A stretch of DNA of 36,008 nt, from contig CAIQQN010000235.1 in NCBI GenBank assembly GCA_903873975.1, positions 1 to 36,008 on the forward strand, written 5' to 3'. The first letter of the stretch is position 1. Each line of letters opens with the position of its first letter. The stretch comes from an uncultured Anaerolineales bacterium. Lineage in GTDB: Bacteria; Chloroflexota; Anaerolineae; Anaerolineales; Villigracilaceae. Below, one piece after another: positions 15,701 to 24,258 of this stretch. Position numbers and translations under genes: made by a program. The notes beneath the pieces are model-generated. The model saw only the letters and a program-made list of their open reading frames with translations. It did no database searches and was not told where the DNA came from.

Positions 15701-18178
15701 ATGAAAACTATTTCAGGTTCAACGCCCCCCTCTTCTTCGTGGCAAGTCCATCTACTGGGCGGTTTTCGCATTCATAAGAATGGATGCGATATTCCTCCAC
15801 CTCCTTATCGTAGTCAAACCTTATTGGCTGCATTGCTTCTAAATCCCTCCCTATCCAGGCGGGAGATTCTAGCTGGCAGGTTCTTCCCTGATTTGCCTGA
15901 AGAGACAGCCAAAGCTCGCCTCAGCGACCGGCTCTGGCTTTTAAAAAAACATCTGCAGGATTTTCCATTCGTCACAACTTCAACCGGGATTGTCATTGCA
16001 CAAGATAAGATATGGGTTGATGCGATTGCCTTTAGGAATTGTGTACAAAAGGCTGGTACCCATGAACTGGCCGAGGCAATTGCTCTTTATGGCGGCGAAT
16101 TGTTGCCCGAGCATTATGATGATTGGTTGCTCGTAGAACGTGAGAGTCTTTACCTTCTCTATTCCAGATCACTCCAACGATTGGCGAAATATTACACCAG
16201 TCGGGGCGAAAGCCAATTGGCAATTCCTCTCCTTGAGAAACTCAACCAGATTGAGCCTCTTGATGAAAGCAATTTGAGAGACCTTCTCCGAGCATATCAA
16301 GCAGCCGGAAAGCGCGGGGCGGCACTGGCAGTTTATGAGCGCTTTGTGGTTGATCTTCGCACCGAACTGGATCTGGAGCCTGAATTGGCCACGCAGGCCA
16401 TTTTAAAGGCGATTCAAACCCAGGCTTTCCCCTGCTGTTCCAGGCCAATTGAGACTCCTGATATACATTCCCCGCTGGATCTTTTTCAGCGATGTCAGCA
16501 GGCTTTACTGTGTGGTGATTTCTGTTTAGTCGCGGATGGCTTGAAAGCGCTGCGGAAAGCACATCCTTTAGAACCTACCGATCTTGAAATTGATTTACTG
16601 GAGATTGATTTTGCGATTATCCGCGGCGATTTTTCGTTGGCTGGTCGATTAATCTCCCGATCTAAAGAACAATCATTACCATTGAAAGCTCGGGCTATTC
16701 ATTTGGCTTTGGAGGAAAAAAGTTATCAACAAGTGATTGATTTGACATTACCGGTATTATTGGACATACATAGCAGTCAGGATGTTTTGCTAAAGTCTTT
16801 TTTGCTGACCGATTTGGCTCTGGCAAAACAAGAACAAGGGGAAGCCCGTGAAGCAATTTTATATGTTAATCAAGCCATCAACTTAGCCTTGGAAACCGAT
16901 CTGTCTTATGCAAATAGTTATGCCCAGTACGCGAAAGGCATTATTGTAAGTAAGCAGGGCATTGAAAACGACGCGATTCAAATTCTTCATCAAGCTGTAT
17001 CTTTTGCCCGGGATAGTGGATTCAGGCCATTGCTTGCGCGTATTGAACTTGAACTTGGGATCAACTATAGATTTAGCGGTAAATTCAACACGTCCATCCA
17101 GCATCTTGAAGATGGACTGTCGATCAGCCGGGATCTTGGGTTGCAGCGGTTTGAAGCGGAGATTTTACAAGAGCTGGCTGCGGTTTATGATTATTTGGGG
17201 CAGGGGAAAAAGAGTCTTATGGTTCTTGAAGGTGCCCACAGAATATACCAAGCCCTTGATGATGAATTGGGATTGGCGCGCAATATGTATCATTTGGCTT
17301 TCGCCATGGCCTATCATGATGAACTTCAGTTGGAACAGGCGCTTGATATTGCCAACCAGGCGCTTGCAATACTTGAGAAAAGAGCTCATCTGGCTTGGTC
17401 TGCTTCGACCTGGTCCTGTATCGGTTATATCGAGTGGTTGCGTAAGAACCCGGAGCATTCCATCCAGGCATATAAGGCTGCCATCTCTATCCGTGAAACG
17501 TTAAATGAGATGGATTATATACCGGAAATGTATGGTTATATTGGTTTGGGGTATTTGGAAATGGGGCAGTTCGAGCAGGCGTTGGAGAACACCACCCTTG
17601 CAATGGGTGCCTTAGCTAGGAGTGATTTGCACGATATCGGCTCTGAAATATACTTCGCTCATGCTTCTGTCCTTGCGGCCCAAGGCCGCAATGAAGAAGC
17701 CAATGATTATTTTTCGCGTGCCTATTTAAATTTGCTGAAATATGCGGAAGAGGTGGAAGACTCTGAGGCTCGGGATGCTTTCTTCCGCCGTGACCCCACG
17801 GTAACGCGCTTGATGGAGCAGGTCTACACTCGTGGGATTGCTCCGGGTCCGCATTTTGTGACTTCTGTAAGTGAACCGCGTCTGAAGTCGGCCGTTCGCG
17901 TGTCTTTGACAATAGATGCTGGTGCCTCAGACCAGGTCTTGAAAAATGCCAGGGGGAAAATTGCTTTACGCCGTGAACGGGTGGCACGCATCCTTCGCGA
18001 ATCGCGTTCGCAAGGGTTGGAACTGTCTACCCGTCAGATTGCTGGTTTGATGGGGGTCAGTTTCCGGACAGTTCAACGCGATTTGGAATCTTTGAATCTA
18101 TCCTGCCCAAAGGGTTCAAAGCCCTTCCAACTCCTCCATATCCCTCCCTCTTTTATGGGAATTGACAAATACCCATGA
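15701..18178 (+). CDS. BTAD/TPR transcriptional regulator with N- and C-terminal DNA-binding domains
   Basis: An 825-residue cytoplasmic regulator. Residues 15-90 form a winged-helix domain of the SARP/OmpR type (VHLLGGFRIHKNG, then SQTLLAALLLNP). Residues about 107-240 are a bacterial transcriptional activation domain with the hallmark YGGELLPEHYDDWLLVERE and AGKRGAALAVYERF. Residues about 290-700 are consecutive TPR-like helical pairs. No AAA ATPase module is present between them, unlike many large members. At the C-terminus (774-798, STRQIAGLMGVSFRTVQRDL) is a second helix-turn-helix of the DeoR/HTH_11 kind, which is unusual. The coding region is more A/T-rich than its neighbours. It stops 72 nt before the kinase-like gene on the same strand and could control it and the surface genes beyond. 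Confidence 0.9.
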   Translation: MKTISGSTPPSSSWQVHLLGGFRIHKNGCDIPPPPYRSQTLLAALLLNPSLSRREILAGRFFPDLPEETAKARLSDRLWLLKKHLQDFPFVTTSTGIVIAQDKIWVDAIAFRNCVQKAGTHELAEAIALYGGELLPEHYDDWLLVERESLYLLYSRSLQRLAKYYTSRGESQLAIPLLEKLNQIEPLDESNLRDLLRAYQAAGKRGAALAVYERFVVDLRTELDLEPELATQAILKAIQTQAFPCCSRPIETPDIHSPLDLFQRCQQALLCGDFCLVADGLKALRKAHPLEPTDLEIDLLEIDFAIIRGDFSLAGRLISRSKEQSLPLKARAIHLALEEKSYQQVIDLTLPVLLDIHSSQDVLLKSFLLTDLALAKQEQGEAREAILYVNQAINLALETDLSYANSYAQYAKGIIVSKQGIENDAIQILHQAVSFARDSGFRPLLARIELELGINYRFSGKFNTSIQHLEDGLSISRDLGLQRFEAEILQELAAVYDYLGQGKKSLMVLEGAHRIYQALDDELGLARNMYHLAFAMAYHDELQLEQALDIANQALAILEKRAHLAWSASTWSCIGYIEWLRKNPEHSIQAYKAAISIRETLNEMDYIPEMYGYIGLGYLEMGQFEQALENTTLAMGALARSDLHDIGSEIYFAHASVLAAQGRNEEANDYFSRAYLNLLKYAEEVEDSEARDAFFRRDPTVTRLMEQVYTRGIAPGPHFVTSVSEPRLKSAVRVSLTIDAGASDQVLKNARGKIALRRERVARILRESRSQGLELSTRQIAGLMGVSFRTVQRDLESLNLSCPKGSKPFQLLHIPPSFMGIDKYP

Positions 18179-18228
18179 AAATGCCATACCCGTCATGGCT
18201 AAAATGGTATAAACTTATGTGGAAGCAG

Positions 18229-18234
18229 TATAAT
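18229..18234 (+). promoter_or_regulatory. Candidate -10 box (TATAAT) of the kinase-like/LysM genes
   Basis: A perfect TATAAT lies 16 nt before ATG 18251. The -35 region is poor. Short overlapping stems (GCCAT/ATGGC and ATACC/GGTAT, 18183-18210) precede it and could be a regulator site. Confidence 0.4.
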
Positions 18235-18250
18235 CGCGTAGGCAGTCACT

Positions 18251-20593
18251 ATGAGTCAATTTTTCAATCAAATTTTGACGTTCCTTACTACCACGCCGGG
18301 GAGTTTTATCTACCACATTGTGCTGGTATTTTCGATTGCCGGGACACTGCCAGGAGCCATCCATCTCCTGCGCTCCAGCCAATTTCCCCAGGCGCGGCGG
18401 ACGGTCATTGGCCTCATCATTTTACTCAGCCTGCAGGGCTTCCTGTTTGTTGCCAGCGCTCTAGCCTTGCGGGGATTGCTCGACCCAAAAATGGTGCTGC
18501 CCCCGCTCGACCGGGCAGTAACACTGCTCATGCTGGTCTGGATTACTTGGCTGTGGGCGTTTCCTGAACCTGTGCGGCTGGCTGATTCCGCCACGGTACT
18601 GCTCAACCTGCTTGTGCTGGCCTTCTTTGGTCTGACCCTAATGTATTGGGTGCAAAACCATGGGGCTGGTTTCAACACCTCGATCTTCGAAATGCTCTGG
18701 CAGGGCTTCAGCCTGGCAGTCGTTCTCCTCGGCATTCTGGCGTTGTCTATGCGCAGACCAAACAGCTGGGGCAATGGCTTGGCCATGCTGTTGCTGGCTT
18801 TTATCGGGCACCTGCTCACCCTCATCTGGCCAATGGACGGCGACTTTCCTGGTTTTGTCCGGCTGACCCAACTTGCCCTGTTCCCCATCCTGTTGACGAT
18901 CGTGCAGCGTTTCCCGAACTCCGCTTCCGTGCGTACCCCTGTCGGCAAGGCTGACAGCTCTGCGGAGGAACGCACCACAGAACGGCGACGTTACAGCACC
19001 GATCCCAAGACCCTCCACGCCCTGATGTCCCTGGCCGCCGAAGTCAACGCTGATAAGATTGGCTGCGCCATGACGCGCGGCATTGCCCAGGCCATGCTGG
19101 CCGATCTTTGTTATTTGCTCACGCTGGCTGAAGACAAGAGCCTATCCATTACCTGCGGCTACGACTTGATCCGCGAAGAGAATCTGGAAGGTATAGCTGT
19201 CAACAAGGACAACATCCCCATGCTCTCCAATGCCATCCAGCGCGGGCGTCCGCTGCTTTTACCGTCCAGCAGTACCTCCGTGGACCTTAAGGGCCTGGGA
19301 CAGATTCTCGGCCTTTCCAATCCCGGCCACCTGTTGAGCGTCCCAATCACCTCCCACGAGTTGGGGCCTATGGGGGGCATCCTGATCCTCTCGCCTTATT
19401 CCAACCGCCTGTGGAACGCCGAAGACCAGGCCTATCTGTCCAACGTATCGACCCTGTTCGTCCCCATCCTGGAACGCGGTCAGCGCGCTTCTCTTTTGGA
19501 GATCGAACGTGACCAGGCCAACAAGGATGCCCAGTCTGCGCAGGAACAGTGTGCGGAAGCAATAAAGAAATACGAAGACGCCGCCAGTGAACTGGAAAAG
19601 GTGCATGAAAATGTTTCCCAGCCACAGTTGCAGGCGGAGAACATGGCCGCCCTGCTGGTCATGCAGGAAGAATCTCAGAAAACAATTAAAGCCCTGAAAA
19701 CCCAGATCGAACAGATGCACCAGACCGGGGTAGTTGACGGCTTGCCTGGCGACTCCGCACAATTGGAACGTGATCTGCGCCAGACCCTCGAAGAAATGGC
19801 GCGTATGCAAAACGCGCAAGCAGAAGCCAATGTCAAAATCCTGGAGTTGGAACAGCGTCCGGCACCGCCCATCACCAGTGACCAGGTGGAAGTCATTGCC
19901 TCCATCTCTCAGGAATTGCGCCAGCCGATGTCTTCCATCGTCGGCTACACCGACCTGCTGCTGGGTGAATCGGTCGGTATCCTCGGCACTCTGCAGCGCA
20001 AATTCATCGAGCGCATCAAAGCCTCCACAGAACGCGTTGGCGGCCTGGTGGATGATCTGATTCAGACGACCAACCTGGAGGCCGGTAAGCTGGAATTCAA
20101 AGCAGAGCCAATTGACCTGAACCTCATCATTGACAACGCCATGGCCTACACCAGCACGCAGATCCGCGAAAAGAATATCACTCTGCGGCTGGATATTGCC
20201 GAAATCGCCCCGCGCATCCAGACCGACCGGGATGCCCTCCAGCAGATCCTGATTCACCTGCTCCAGAATGCCACCGCTGCCTCCCAGACCGAAGGAACCA
20301 TCACGCTGCGGGTCCAGATTCAGAGCGAGTCAAACCAGAACTTCCTCTCCATCCAGGTGACGGATACCGGTGGCGGCATCGCTTCTGAAGATGTTCCTCG
20401 CGTCTTCTCCCGCCGTTACCGGGCCGAGCACTCTCTCATCCAGGGATTGGGAGATACCGGCGTCGGTCTCTCCATCGCCAAGGCGCTCACCGAAAATCAG
20501 GGCGGCCGCATCTGGGTCGATACCGAAGTGGGCAGCGGCTCCACTTTCAGCATCCTTCTGCCGGTCCAGCTTGAGGCGGAAGAAGAGAAATAA
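18251..20593 (+). CDS. 7TM-GAF histidine-kinase-like protein lacking the phospho-acceptor histidine
   Basis: A 780-residue membrane sensor. Residues 18-220 contain about seven hydrophobic segments, followed by a GAF domain (about 255-415), a long glutamine/glutamate-rich coiled coil (about 420-545), a HisKA-like dimerisation helix (about 548-615) and an ATPase domain (about 660-775). The ATPase boxes look intact: N-box IHLLQNATAA, D-box VTDTGGGI, F-box VFSRRYR and G-box GDTGVGLSIAK. In the H-box, however, the expected S-H-E-L-R-x-P reads ISQELRQPM, with CAG at 19910-19912 giving Gln554 in place of histidine. Ordinary autophosphorylation is therefore not possible. No response regulator is adjacent. 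The LysM gene starts 1 nt after its stop. Confidence 0.92.
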   Translation: MSQFFNQILTFLTTTPGSFIYHIVLVFSIAGTLPGAIHLLRSSQFPQARRTVIGLIILLSLQGFLFVASALALRGLLDPKMVLPPLDRAVTLLMLVWITWLWAFPEPVRLADSATVLLNLLVLAFFGLTLMYWVQNHGAGFNTSIFEMLWQGFSLAVVLLGILALSMRRPNSWGNGLAMLLLAFIGHLLTLIWPMDGDFPGFVRLTQLALFPILLTIVQRFPNSASVRTPVGKADSSAEERTTERRRYSTDPKTLHALMSLAAEVNADKIGCAMTRGIAQAMLADLCYLLTLAEDKSLSITCGYDLIREENLEGIAVNKDNIPMLSNAIQRGRPLLLPSSSTSVDLKGLGQILGLSNPGHLLSVPITSHELGPMGGILILSPYSNRLWNAEDQAYLSNVSTLFVPILERGQRASLLEIERDQANKDAQSAQEQCAEAIKKYEDAASELEKVHENVSQPQLQAENMAALLVMQEESQKTIKALKTQIEQMHQTGVVDGLPGDSAQLERDLRQTLEEMARMQNAQAEANVKILELEQRPAPPITSDQVEVIASISQELRQPMSSIVGYTDLLLGESVGILGTLQRKFIERIKASTERVGGLVDDLIQTTNLEAGKLEFKAEPIDLNLIIDNAMAYTSTQIREKNITLRLDIAEIAPRIQTDRDALQQILIHLLQNATAASQTEGTITLRVQIQSESNQNFLSIQVTDTGGGIASEDVPRVFSRRYRAEHSLIQGLGDTGVGLSIAKALTENQGGRIWVDTEVGSGSTFSILLPVQLEAEEEK

Positions 20594-20594
20594 T

Positions 20595-21389
20595 ATGAGG
20601 GATATGCGGCAAGTTTTCTGGGCAATCGTCACCGCCTTGGTCTGCATTGCCTTGCTGATTGGGGCTTTTTCCCTTTCCCTGACCGAGGGGAACTTGCATC
20701 TGCCAGCTCCCACCCTGCCGCCGACTCCCACCCTGCTGCCGACTCTCACCCTGCTGCCAGCCATCACCCTCACCCGTCAGCCATCCCCCTCCCAGGTGGA
20801 TTCTCCCACCCCCCTGCCTCCCACCTGGACCGCCACTCTGCCTCCCCCGCCCACCAATTGCCCTCCGCCTCTGGGCTGGCTACCCTACATTGTCCAACCC
20901 GGTGATACGCTGGATGGATTGGCTCAGAGGTATAAGAAAACCAGTGCCGAGATCAGCCAGGCCAACTGTCTGGGCTCAGCCGCCCTTTTGCCTGGTTTGG
21001 TGGTTTACCTTCCGCCCCTGCCCACGCCCACCCGCACCCCTGTCTCGTGCGGTGCACCGCGCACCTGGATCATCTACATCGTCCAGCACGGTGATACACT
21101 CTACCACCTGGGCCAGATCTATGGCATTCCCTACATGGATATTCAGCGCGCCAACTGTCTGACCAGTTCCACTATCCATACCGGGCAGCGACTTTACGTC
21201 CCGCCTTGGGCTCCGCACACCCCCACGCCGACCTTCACGGGCTCTCCCACGCTGACCGACACGCCGACCTACTCCTTCCCACCCTCCGACACACCTTGGG
21301 CCACTTGGACCATTACGCCAACCACCACAGCCTCCAACACAGCCATTCCCTCACCTACACCCACAGCAACCAATATACCTTATCCATGA
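20595..21389 (+). CDS. Membrane-anchored protein with two LysM domains
   Basis: A 264-residue protein. One N-terminal membrane segment (about 8-29) is followed by a Thr/Pro/Leu-rich linker, LysM domain 1 (98-141, YIVQPGDTLDGLAQRYK), a short Thr/Pro spacer, LysM domain 2 (161-203, YIVQHGDTLYHLGQIYG) and a Thr/Pro tail. LysM binds N-acetylglucosamine in peptidoglycan or related glycans. Cysteines C89/C125 and C152/C188 flank each LysM at the same 36-residue spacing, suggesting one disulfide per domain. ATG 20595 is 1 nt after the kinase-like stop, so the two are translationally coupled; a longer frame upstream overlaps that gene and is not used. The role is probably cell-wall attachment or sensing together with the kinase-like protein. 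Confidence 0.9.
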   Translation: MRDMRQVFWAIVTALVCIALLIGAFSLSLTEGNLHLPAPTLPPTPTLLPTLTLLPAITLTRQPSPSQVDSPTPLPPTWTATLPPPPTNCPPPLGWLPYIVQPGDTLDGLAQRYKKTSAEISQANCLGSAALLPGLVVYLPPLPTPTRTPVSCGAPRTWIIYIVQHGDTLYHLGQIYGIPYMDIQRANCLTSSTIHTGQRLYVPPWAPHTPTPTFTGSPTLTDTPTYSFPPSDTPWATWTITPTTTASNTAIPSPTPTATNIPYP

Positions 21390-21422
21390 TATTTGGGTGG
21401 GATATTGATCATACTTTTCACT

Positions 21423-22895
21423 ATGCGTTCTCGAATTATCAACCTTGCCTGTCTGATCCTGATCACGGTTTCTGCCTGCGGAATCCAGGTTCCTGCGCCA
21501 GCGCCCCTCGCCACGCCCACCACCCTTTACCTGGTCACCGTGCCAGCGGACGCCACACCCACCCCAACCCCCTTTCAACCGATCGCCGATTCTGAAACCT
21601 CCGTCTCCCCACCCACCTCTATCAGCACACCACTGCCGCTGGAGGCCACAGCCACCTTCGATCCCAATGCTTTAATACCCCTCACGCCCACACCGCAGTC
21701 ATTTTACGTCCCGCCTTATGCGCCGGACCCGGCACTGCCCTTGACCGCCAATGATACGGTCACATACCTCTTGCTCGGCTCCGACAAGCGCCCCGGTCAG
21801 ACCTACTTCCGGACCGATACCATCATCATAGCCGTTATCCGTCCAGCCTCTGGGCAAGTGGCGCTCATCTCCGTGCCGCGCGACCTGTATGTCTACATTC
21901 CCATTCCCAACAGCGGCATGATGGACCGCATCAATACGGCCTACGAGTATGGCGAAATGCCCCAATATAACTATCCTGGCGGAGGCTTTGCCCTGCTCAA
22001 GGATACCATCCTCTACAACCTGGGACTCCGTATTGACCATCTGGCAATTGTGGACTTCGATGGCTTCCGCCGTATTGTGGATACATTGGGCGGTATTGAC
22101 GTACCGGTCTTTTGCTCATACACCGACTGGCACCTGATTAACCCCGGCTTTGACCCAAACGATGAAAACAACTGGGCCCTTTACACAGTCGGCCCGGGTG
22201 TTGTCCACATGGACGGTGACCTGGCATTATGGTATGCCCGTTCGCGCAAAAAATCCAGCGATTTCGATCGCGGCCGCCGTTCACAGGAAGTGCTGCGCGC
22301 CCTCTACACGCGCGCCCTGCAAACCGGCTCCATCAGCAAGATCCCGGAACTTTACAACGATTTCAGTTCCTCGATAATTACTGACCTGACGCTGTCAGAT
22401 CTCCTGCAACTCGCCCCGCTGGCTCTGCATCTGACCAATGCCAATATCCGCAGTTACTATATCGGGCGGGACGACGTTACCAGCTGGATGACCCCCGGAG
22501 GCGCCAGCGTATTGCTTCCCAATGCACCCGCCATCCAGTCCATGCTTCAGCAGGCGCTATCGCCCGCTCCCCAACCCACCGAGGCTGAAGCCTTGACCGT
22601 CGAAATCCGCAACGGGACGCCCAACCCAGGCTGGGACTCCCTGGCCGCCGAGCGCTTGAACTACGTTGGTTATAACACCCGTCTTGCCATTGCCGACCGG
22701 CAGGACTATGTCAATTCCCTTCTCTATGACCTGGCCGTTACCCCCGACATGAGCCGTGTCAGTTTGCTGCTGAACGTGCTCAGCCTGCCCCCGGCAGCCT
22801 TTGTCACCGCCCCGATGCAAGCAGATATAAACTATATCTTTATCGTTGGTGCGGATTACCAACCCTGTTTCAACCCGGCCGGTCTGGCCCCTTAA
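21423..22895 (+). CDS. LytR-CpsA-Psr (LCP) family lipoprotein, glycopolymer transferase-like
   Basis: A 490-residue exported protein. The signal peptide ends at VSAC (C19), then comes a Thr/Pro-rich linker to about residue 105. The LCP domain (about 112-365) carries the conserved acidic and basic residues for pyrophosphate and lipid binding: GSDKRPG (D121), FRTDTIIIAVI (R130, D132), SVPRDLYV (R153), IVDFDGFRRIVDTLGGIDV and YARSRKKSSDFDRGRRSQ. Residues about 400-485 form a LytR C-terminal domain (VEIRNGTPNPGWDSLAAERL). LCP enzymes move polymers from a lipid carrier to peptidoglycan or protein. The start is ATG 21423; the frame opens 10 codons earlier at a TTG. No good ribosome site is seen. 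A hairpin terminator follows. Confidence 0.92.
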   Translation: MRSRIINLACLILITVSACGIQVPAPAPLATPTTLYLVTVPADATPTPTPFQPIADSETSVSPPTSISTPLPLEATATFDPNALIPLTPTPQSFYVPPYAPDPALPLTANDTVTYLLLGSDKRPGQTYFRTDTIIIAVIRPASGQVALISVPRDLYVYIPIPNSGMMDRINTAYEYGEMPQYNYPGGGFALLKDTILYNLGLRIDHLAIVDFDGFRRIVDTLGGIDVPVFCSYTDWHLINPGFDPNDENNWALYTVGPGVVHMDGDLALWYARSRKKSSDFDRGRRSQEVLRALYTRALQTGSISKIPELYNDFSSSIITDLTLSDLLQLAPLALHLTNANIRSYYIGRDDVTSWMTPGGASVLLPNAPAIQSMLQQALSPAPQPTEAEALTVEIRNGTPNPGWDSLAAERLNYVGYNTRLAIADRQDYVNSLLYDLAVTPDMSRVSLLLNVLSLPPAAFVTAPMQADINYIFIVGADYQPCFNPAGLAP

Positions 22896-22901
22896 AGAAT
22901 T

Positions 22902-22925
22902 GGCTCCCCATCAGGGGAGCCTTTG
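22902..22925. terminator. Terminator between the convergent LCP and 64-residue genes
   Basis: A perfect 8-bp G/C-rich stem GGCTCCCC/GGGGAGCC with an ATCA loop is followed by TTTGATT on the plus strand and flanked by A/T on the other side, so it may work in both directions. Confidence 0.75.
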
Positions 22926-22939
22926 ATTATATTTCTGCC

Positions 22940-23134
22940 TCAGACTTTCTTCAGCACCGGCAGTCCATTGACTGTCTCACTCACTTTGTAACCGGCGGGG
23001 ACAACCTCCAGGACACCAGTCTTCTTTTCCTTCGAGAAGAAGTAGAGTGTCTGGGTCTTGCCGGTTTTGGTGATTGTACTCCTGGCATGCAGGAAGTAAG
23101 TGACACCACGTTTGTTGGTAAAACTGAAAGCCAT
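22940..23134 (-). CDS. Conserved-looking small protein (64 residues)
   Basis: A compact 64-residue basic protein with no signal peptide or membrane span. It opens with MAFSFTNKRGVTYFLHAR, continues with a lysine-rich strand (KTQTLYFFSKEKKTG) and ends with VPAGYKVSETVNGLPVLKKV. The alternating pattern suggests a small beta-sheet fold. Short proteins with this layout recur in diverse bacteria as hypothetical proteins, which I recall rather than can verify here. The evidence for a real gene is strong: AAAGGAGG stands 6-7 nt before the ATG, and the stop lies just before a terminator. It is encoded against the direction of the LCP and sortase genes on either side. Confidence 0.8.
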   Translation of the reverse strand: MAFSFTNKRGVTYFLHARSTITKTGKTQTLYFFSKEKKTGVLEVVPAGYKVSETVNGLPVLKKV

Positions 23135-23319
23135 AGGAACCTCCTTTTTGGCGAAAAAGCCTGTGCCGGTCTTTCAAGCACAGTTTAGATAGGACAAACC
23201 CATTATAAACGCAATTCGATGGGTTGTCACATCCAGTTTTTGTTTCTCGGGGCAGCCCCGTGGCGAGGAAATTCCCACAGAGCCAATTTTTCCACCCGAG
23301 AACGGCGCGGCAGGTGCGG

Positions 23320-23325
23320 TATAAT
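23320..23325 (+). promoter_or_regulatory. -10 box (TATAAT) of a likely leaderless sortase transcript
   Basis: A perfect TATAAT ends 7 nt before GTG 23333, so transcription would begin at the start codon. No Shine-Dalgarno sequence is present. Confidence 0.55.
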
Positions 23326-23332
23326 CACGCCC

Positions 23333-24250
23333 GTGACGAATCCGAAGCGACCGGAAGATCTTTCGGAACAGGAATTGCGCCATCTGCTATTGGACAAGCG
23401 CCACAACTCCCGCCAGAAACGGTTGGAGCGCTTCCGCCGCACGGGTCGTGCCGTCCGCCTTGCACCGGACCTGCCACCGGCAGTCCTCGACGAATGGCGT
23501 ACCCAGCTTCCGGTCGAAGGGCAGGAGGCGGGTTCAGCCAGCCCCGCCTCGCATTCGGCGGGCAAGCGCTGGTTCGACCGTCTCCTGCTGCTCGTGGAAG
23601 TCCTGGCAGTTCTCGGGCTGGCCGGCATCCTATTCAACGGATTCGGTTTGCTGCGCACCTTGAACCAGGAGGTCGTCGTTGCCCTGCGTCAGGACACGCC
23701 GACCGCCACCCCGCTCATCACCGCGGTTATCTTGCCTGGCGGGCATACGCCGCCATCGGCAGCCGGCGGGGCGCAGTTTAACGAGGCCGAGATCCCGGAA
23801 CACCTGCGCCCGCTGGTGCAATCGCTGGCGGACCTGCCGGTGCCTACACCAGGACCTCAGCAGGCCATCCAGATTGACATTCCGGCCATTAACATTCATA
23901 ATTGGCCGATTGTCCAGGGCGACGGCTGGGAGCAGTTGAAAAAAGGCGTCGGCCAGCACATCGGTTCGGCCGACCCCGGCCAGAATAGTAATGTGGTACT
24001 GTCTGGGCATGATGACGTTTTCGGTGAGGTCTTCCGTGACCTGGATAAACTCCAGCCCGGTGACCAGGTCATCCTGTATACGATGCAGCAGCAGTATATT
24101 TACCTCGTCACTGAAACGCGCATCGTCGAGCCAAGTCAGGTGGATGTGATGAACGCTTCCAGCGACCCGACCGTCACACTCATCAGTTGTTATCCGTATA
24201 TGGTTGATAAAAAACGCATTGTTGTGTTTGCGAAACTTCAAAATCCTTAG
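23333..24250 (+). CDS. Sortase (class D/E-like transpeptidase)
   Basis: A 305-residue membrane-anchored cysteine transpeptidase. A long basic cytoplasmic N-terminus (1-80, rich in Arg and Lys) precedes one membrane span (about 84-104) and a Thr/Pro linker. The sortase domain (about 175-303) carries the catalytic triad: H226 in VVLSGHDD, C286 in TVTLISCYPY (the TLxTC motif) and R295 in DKKRIVVFAKL. Sortases cut a C-terminal sorting signal of surface proteins and join them to the cell wall or each other. GTG 23333 is chosen because a TATAAT ends 7 nt before it; the frame is open further upstream but that part overlaps the promoter. No LPxTG-type substrate was seen in this window. Confidence 0.92.
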   Translation: MTNPKRPEDLSEQELRHLLLDKRHNSRQKRLERFRRTGRAVRLAPDLPPAVLDEWRTQLPVEGQEAGSASPASHSAGKRWFDRLLLLVEVLAVLGLAGILFNGFGLLRTLNQEVVVALRQDTPTATPLITAVILPGGHTPPSAAGGAQFNEAEIPEHLRPLVQSLADLPVPTPGPQQAIQIDIPAINIHNWPIVQGDGWEQLKKGVGQHIGSADPGQNSNVVLSGHDDVFGEVFRDLDKLQPGDQVILYTMQQQYIYLVTETRIVEPSQVDVMNASSDPTVTLISCYPYMVDKKRIVVFAKLQNP

Positions 24251-24258
24251 GAGATGCT

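Noticed and set aside
18175-18567. 130-codon plus-strand frame overlapping the BTAD stop and the kinase-like start
   Set aside because: Mostly inside the kinase-like gene in another frame; its proline-rich translation has no domain.
19259-20257. 332-codon minus-strand frame opposite the kinase-like gene
   Set aside because: The sense strand encodes clear GAF and ATPase motifs; the antisense is low-complexity Phe/Leu/Gln-rich shadow.
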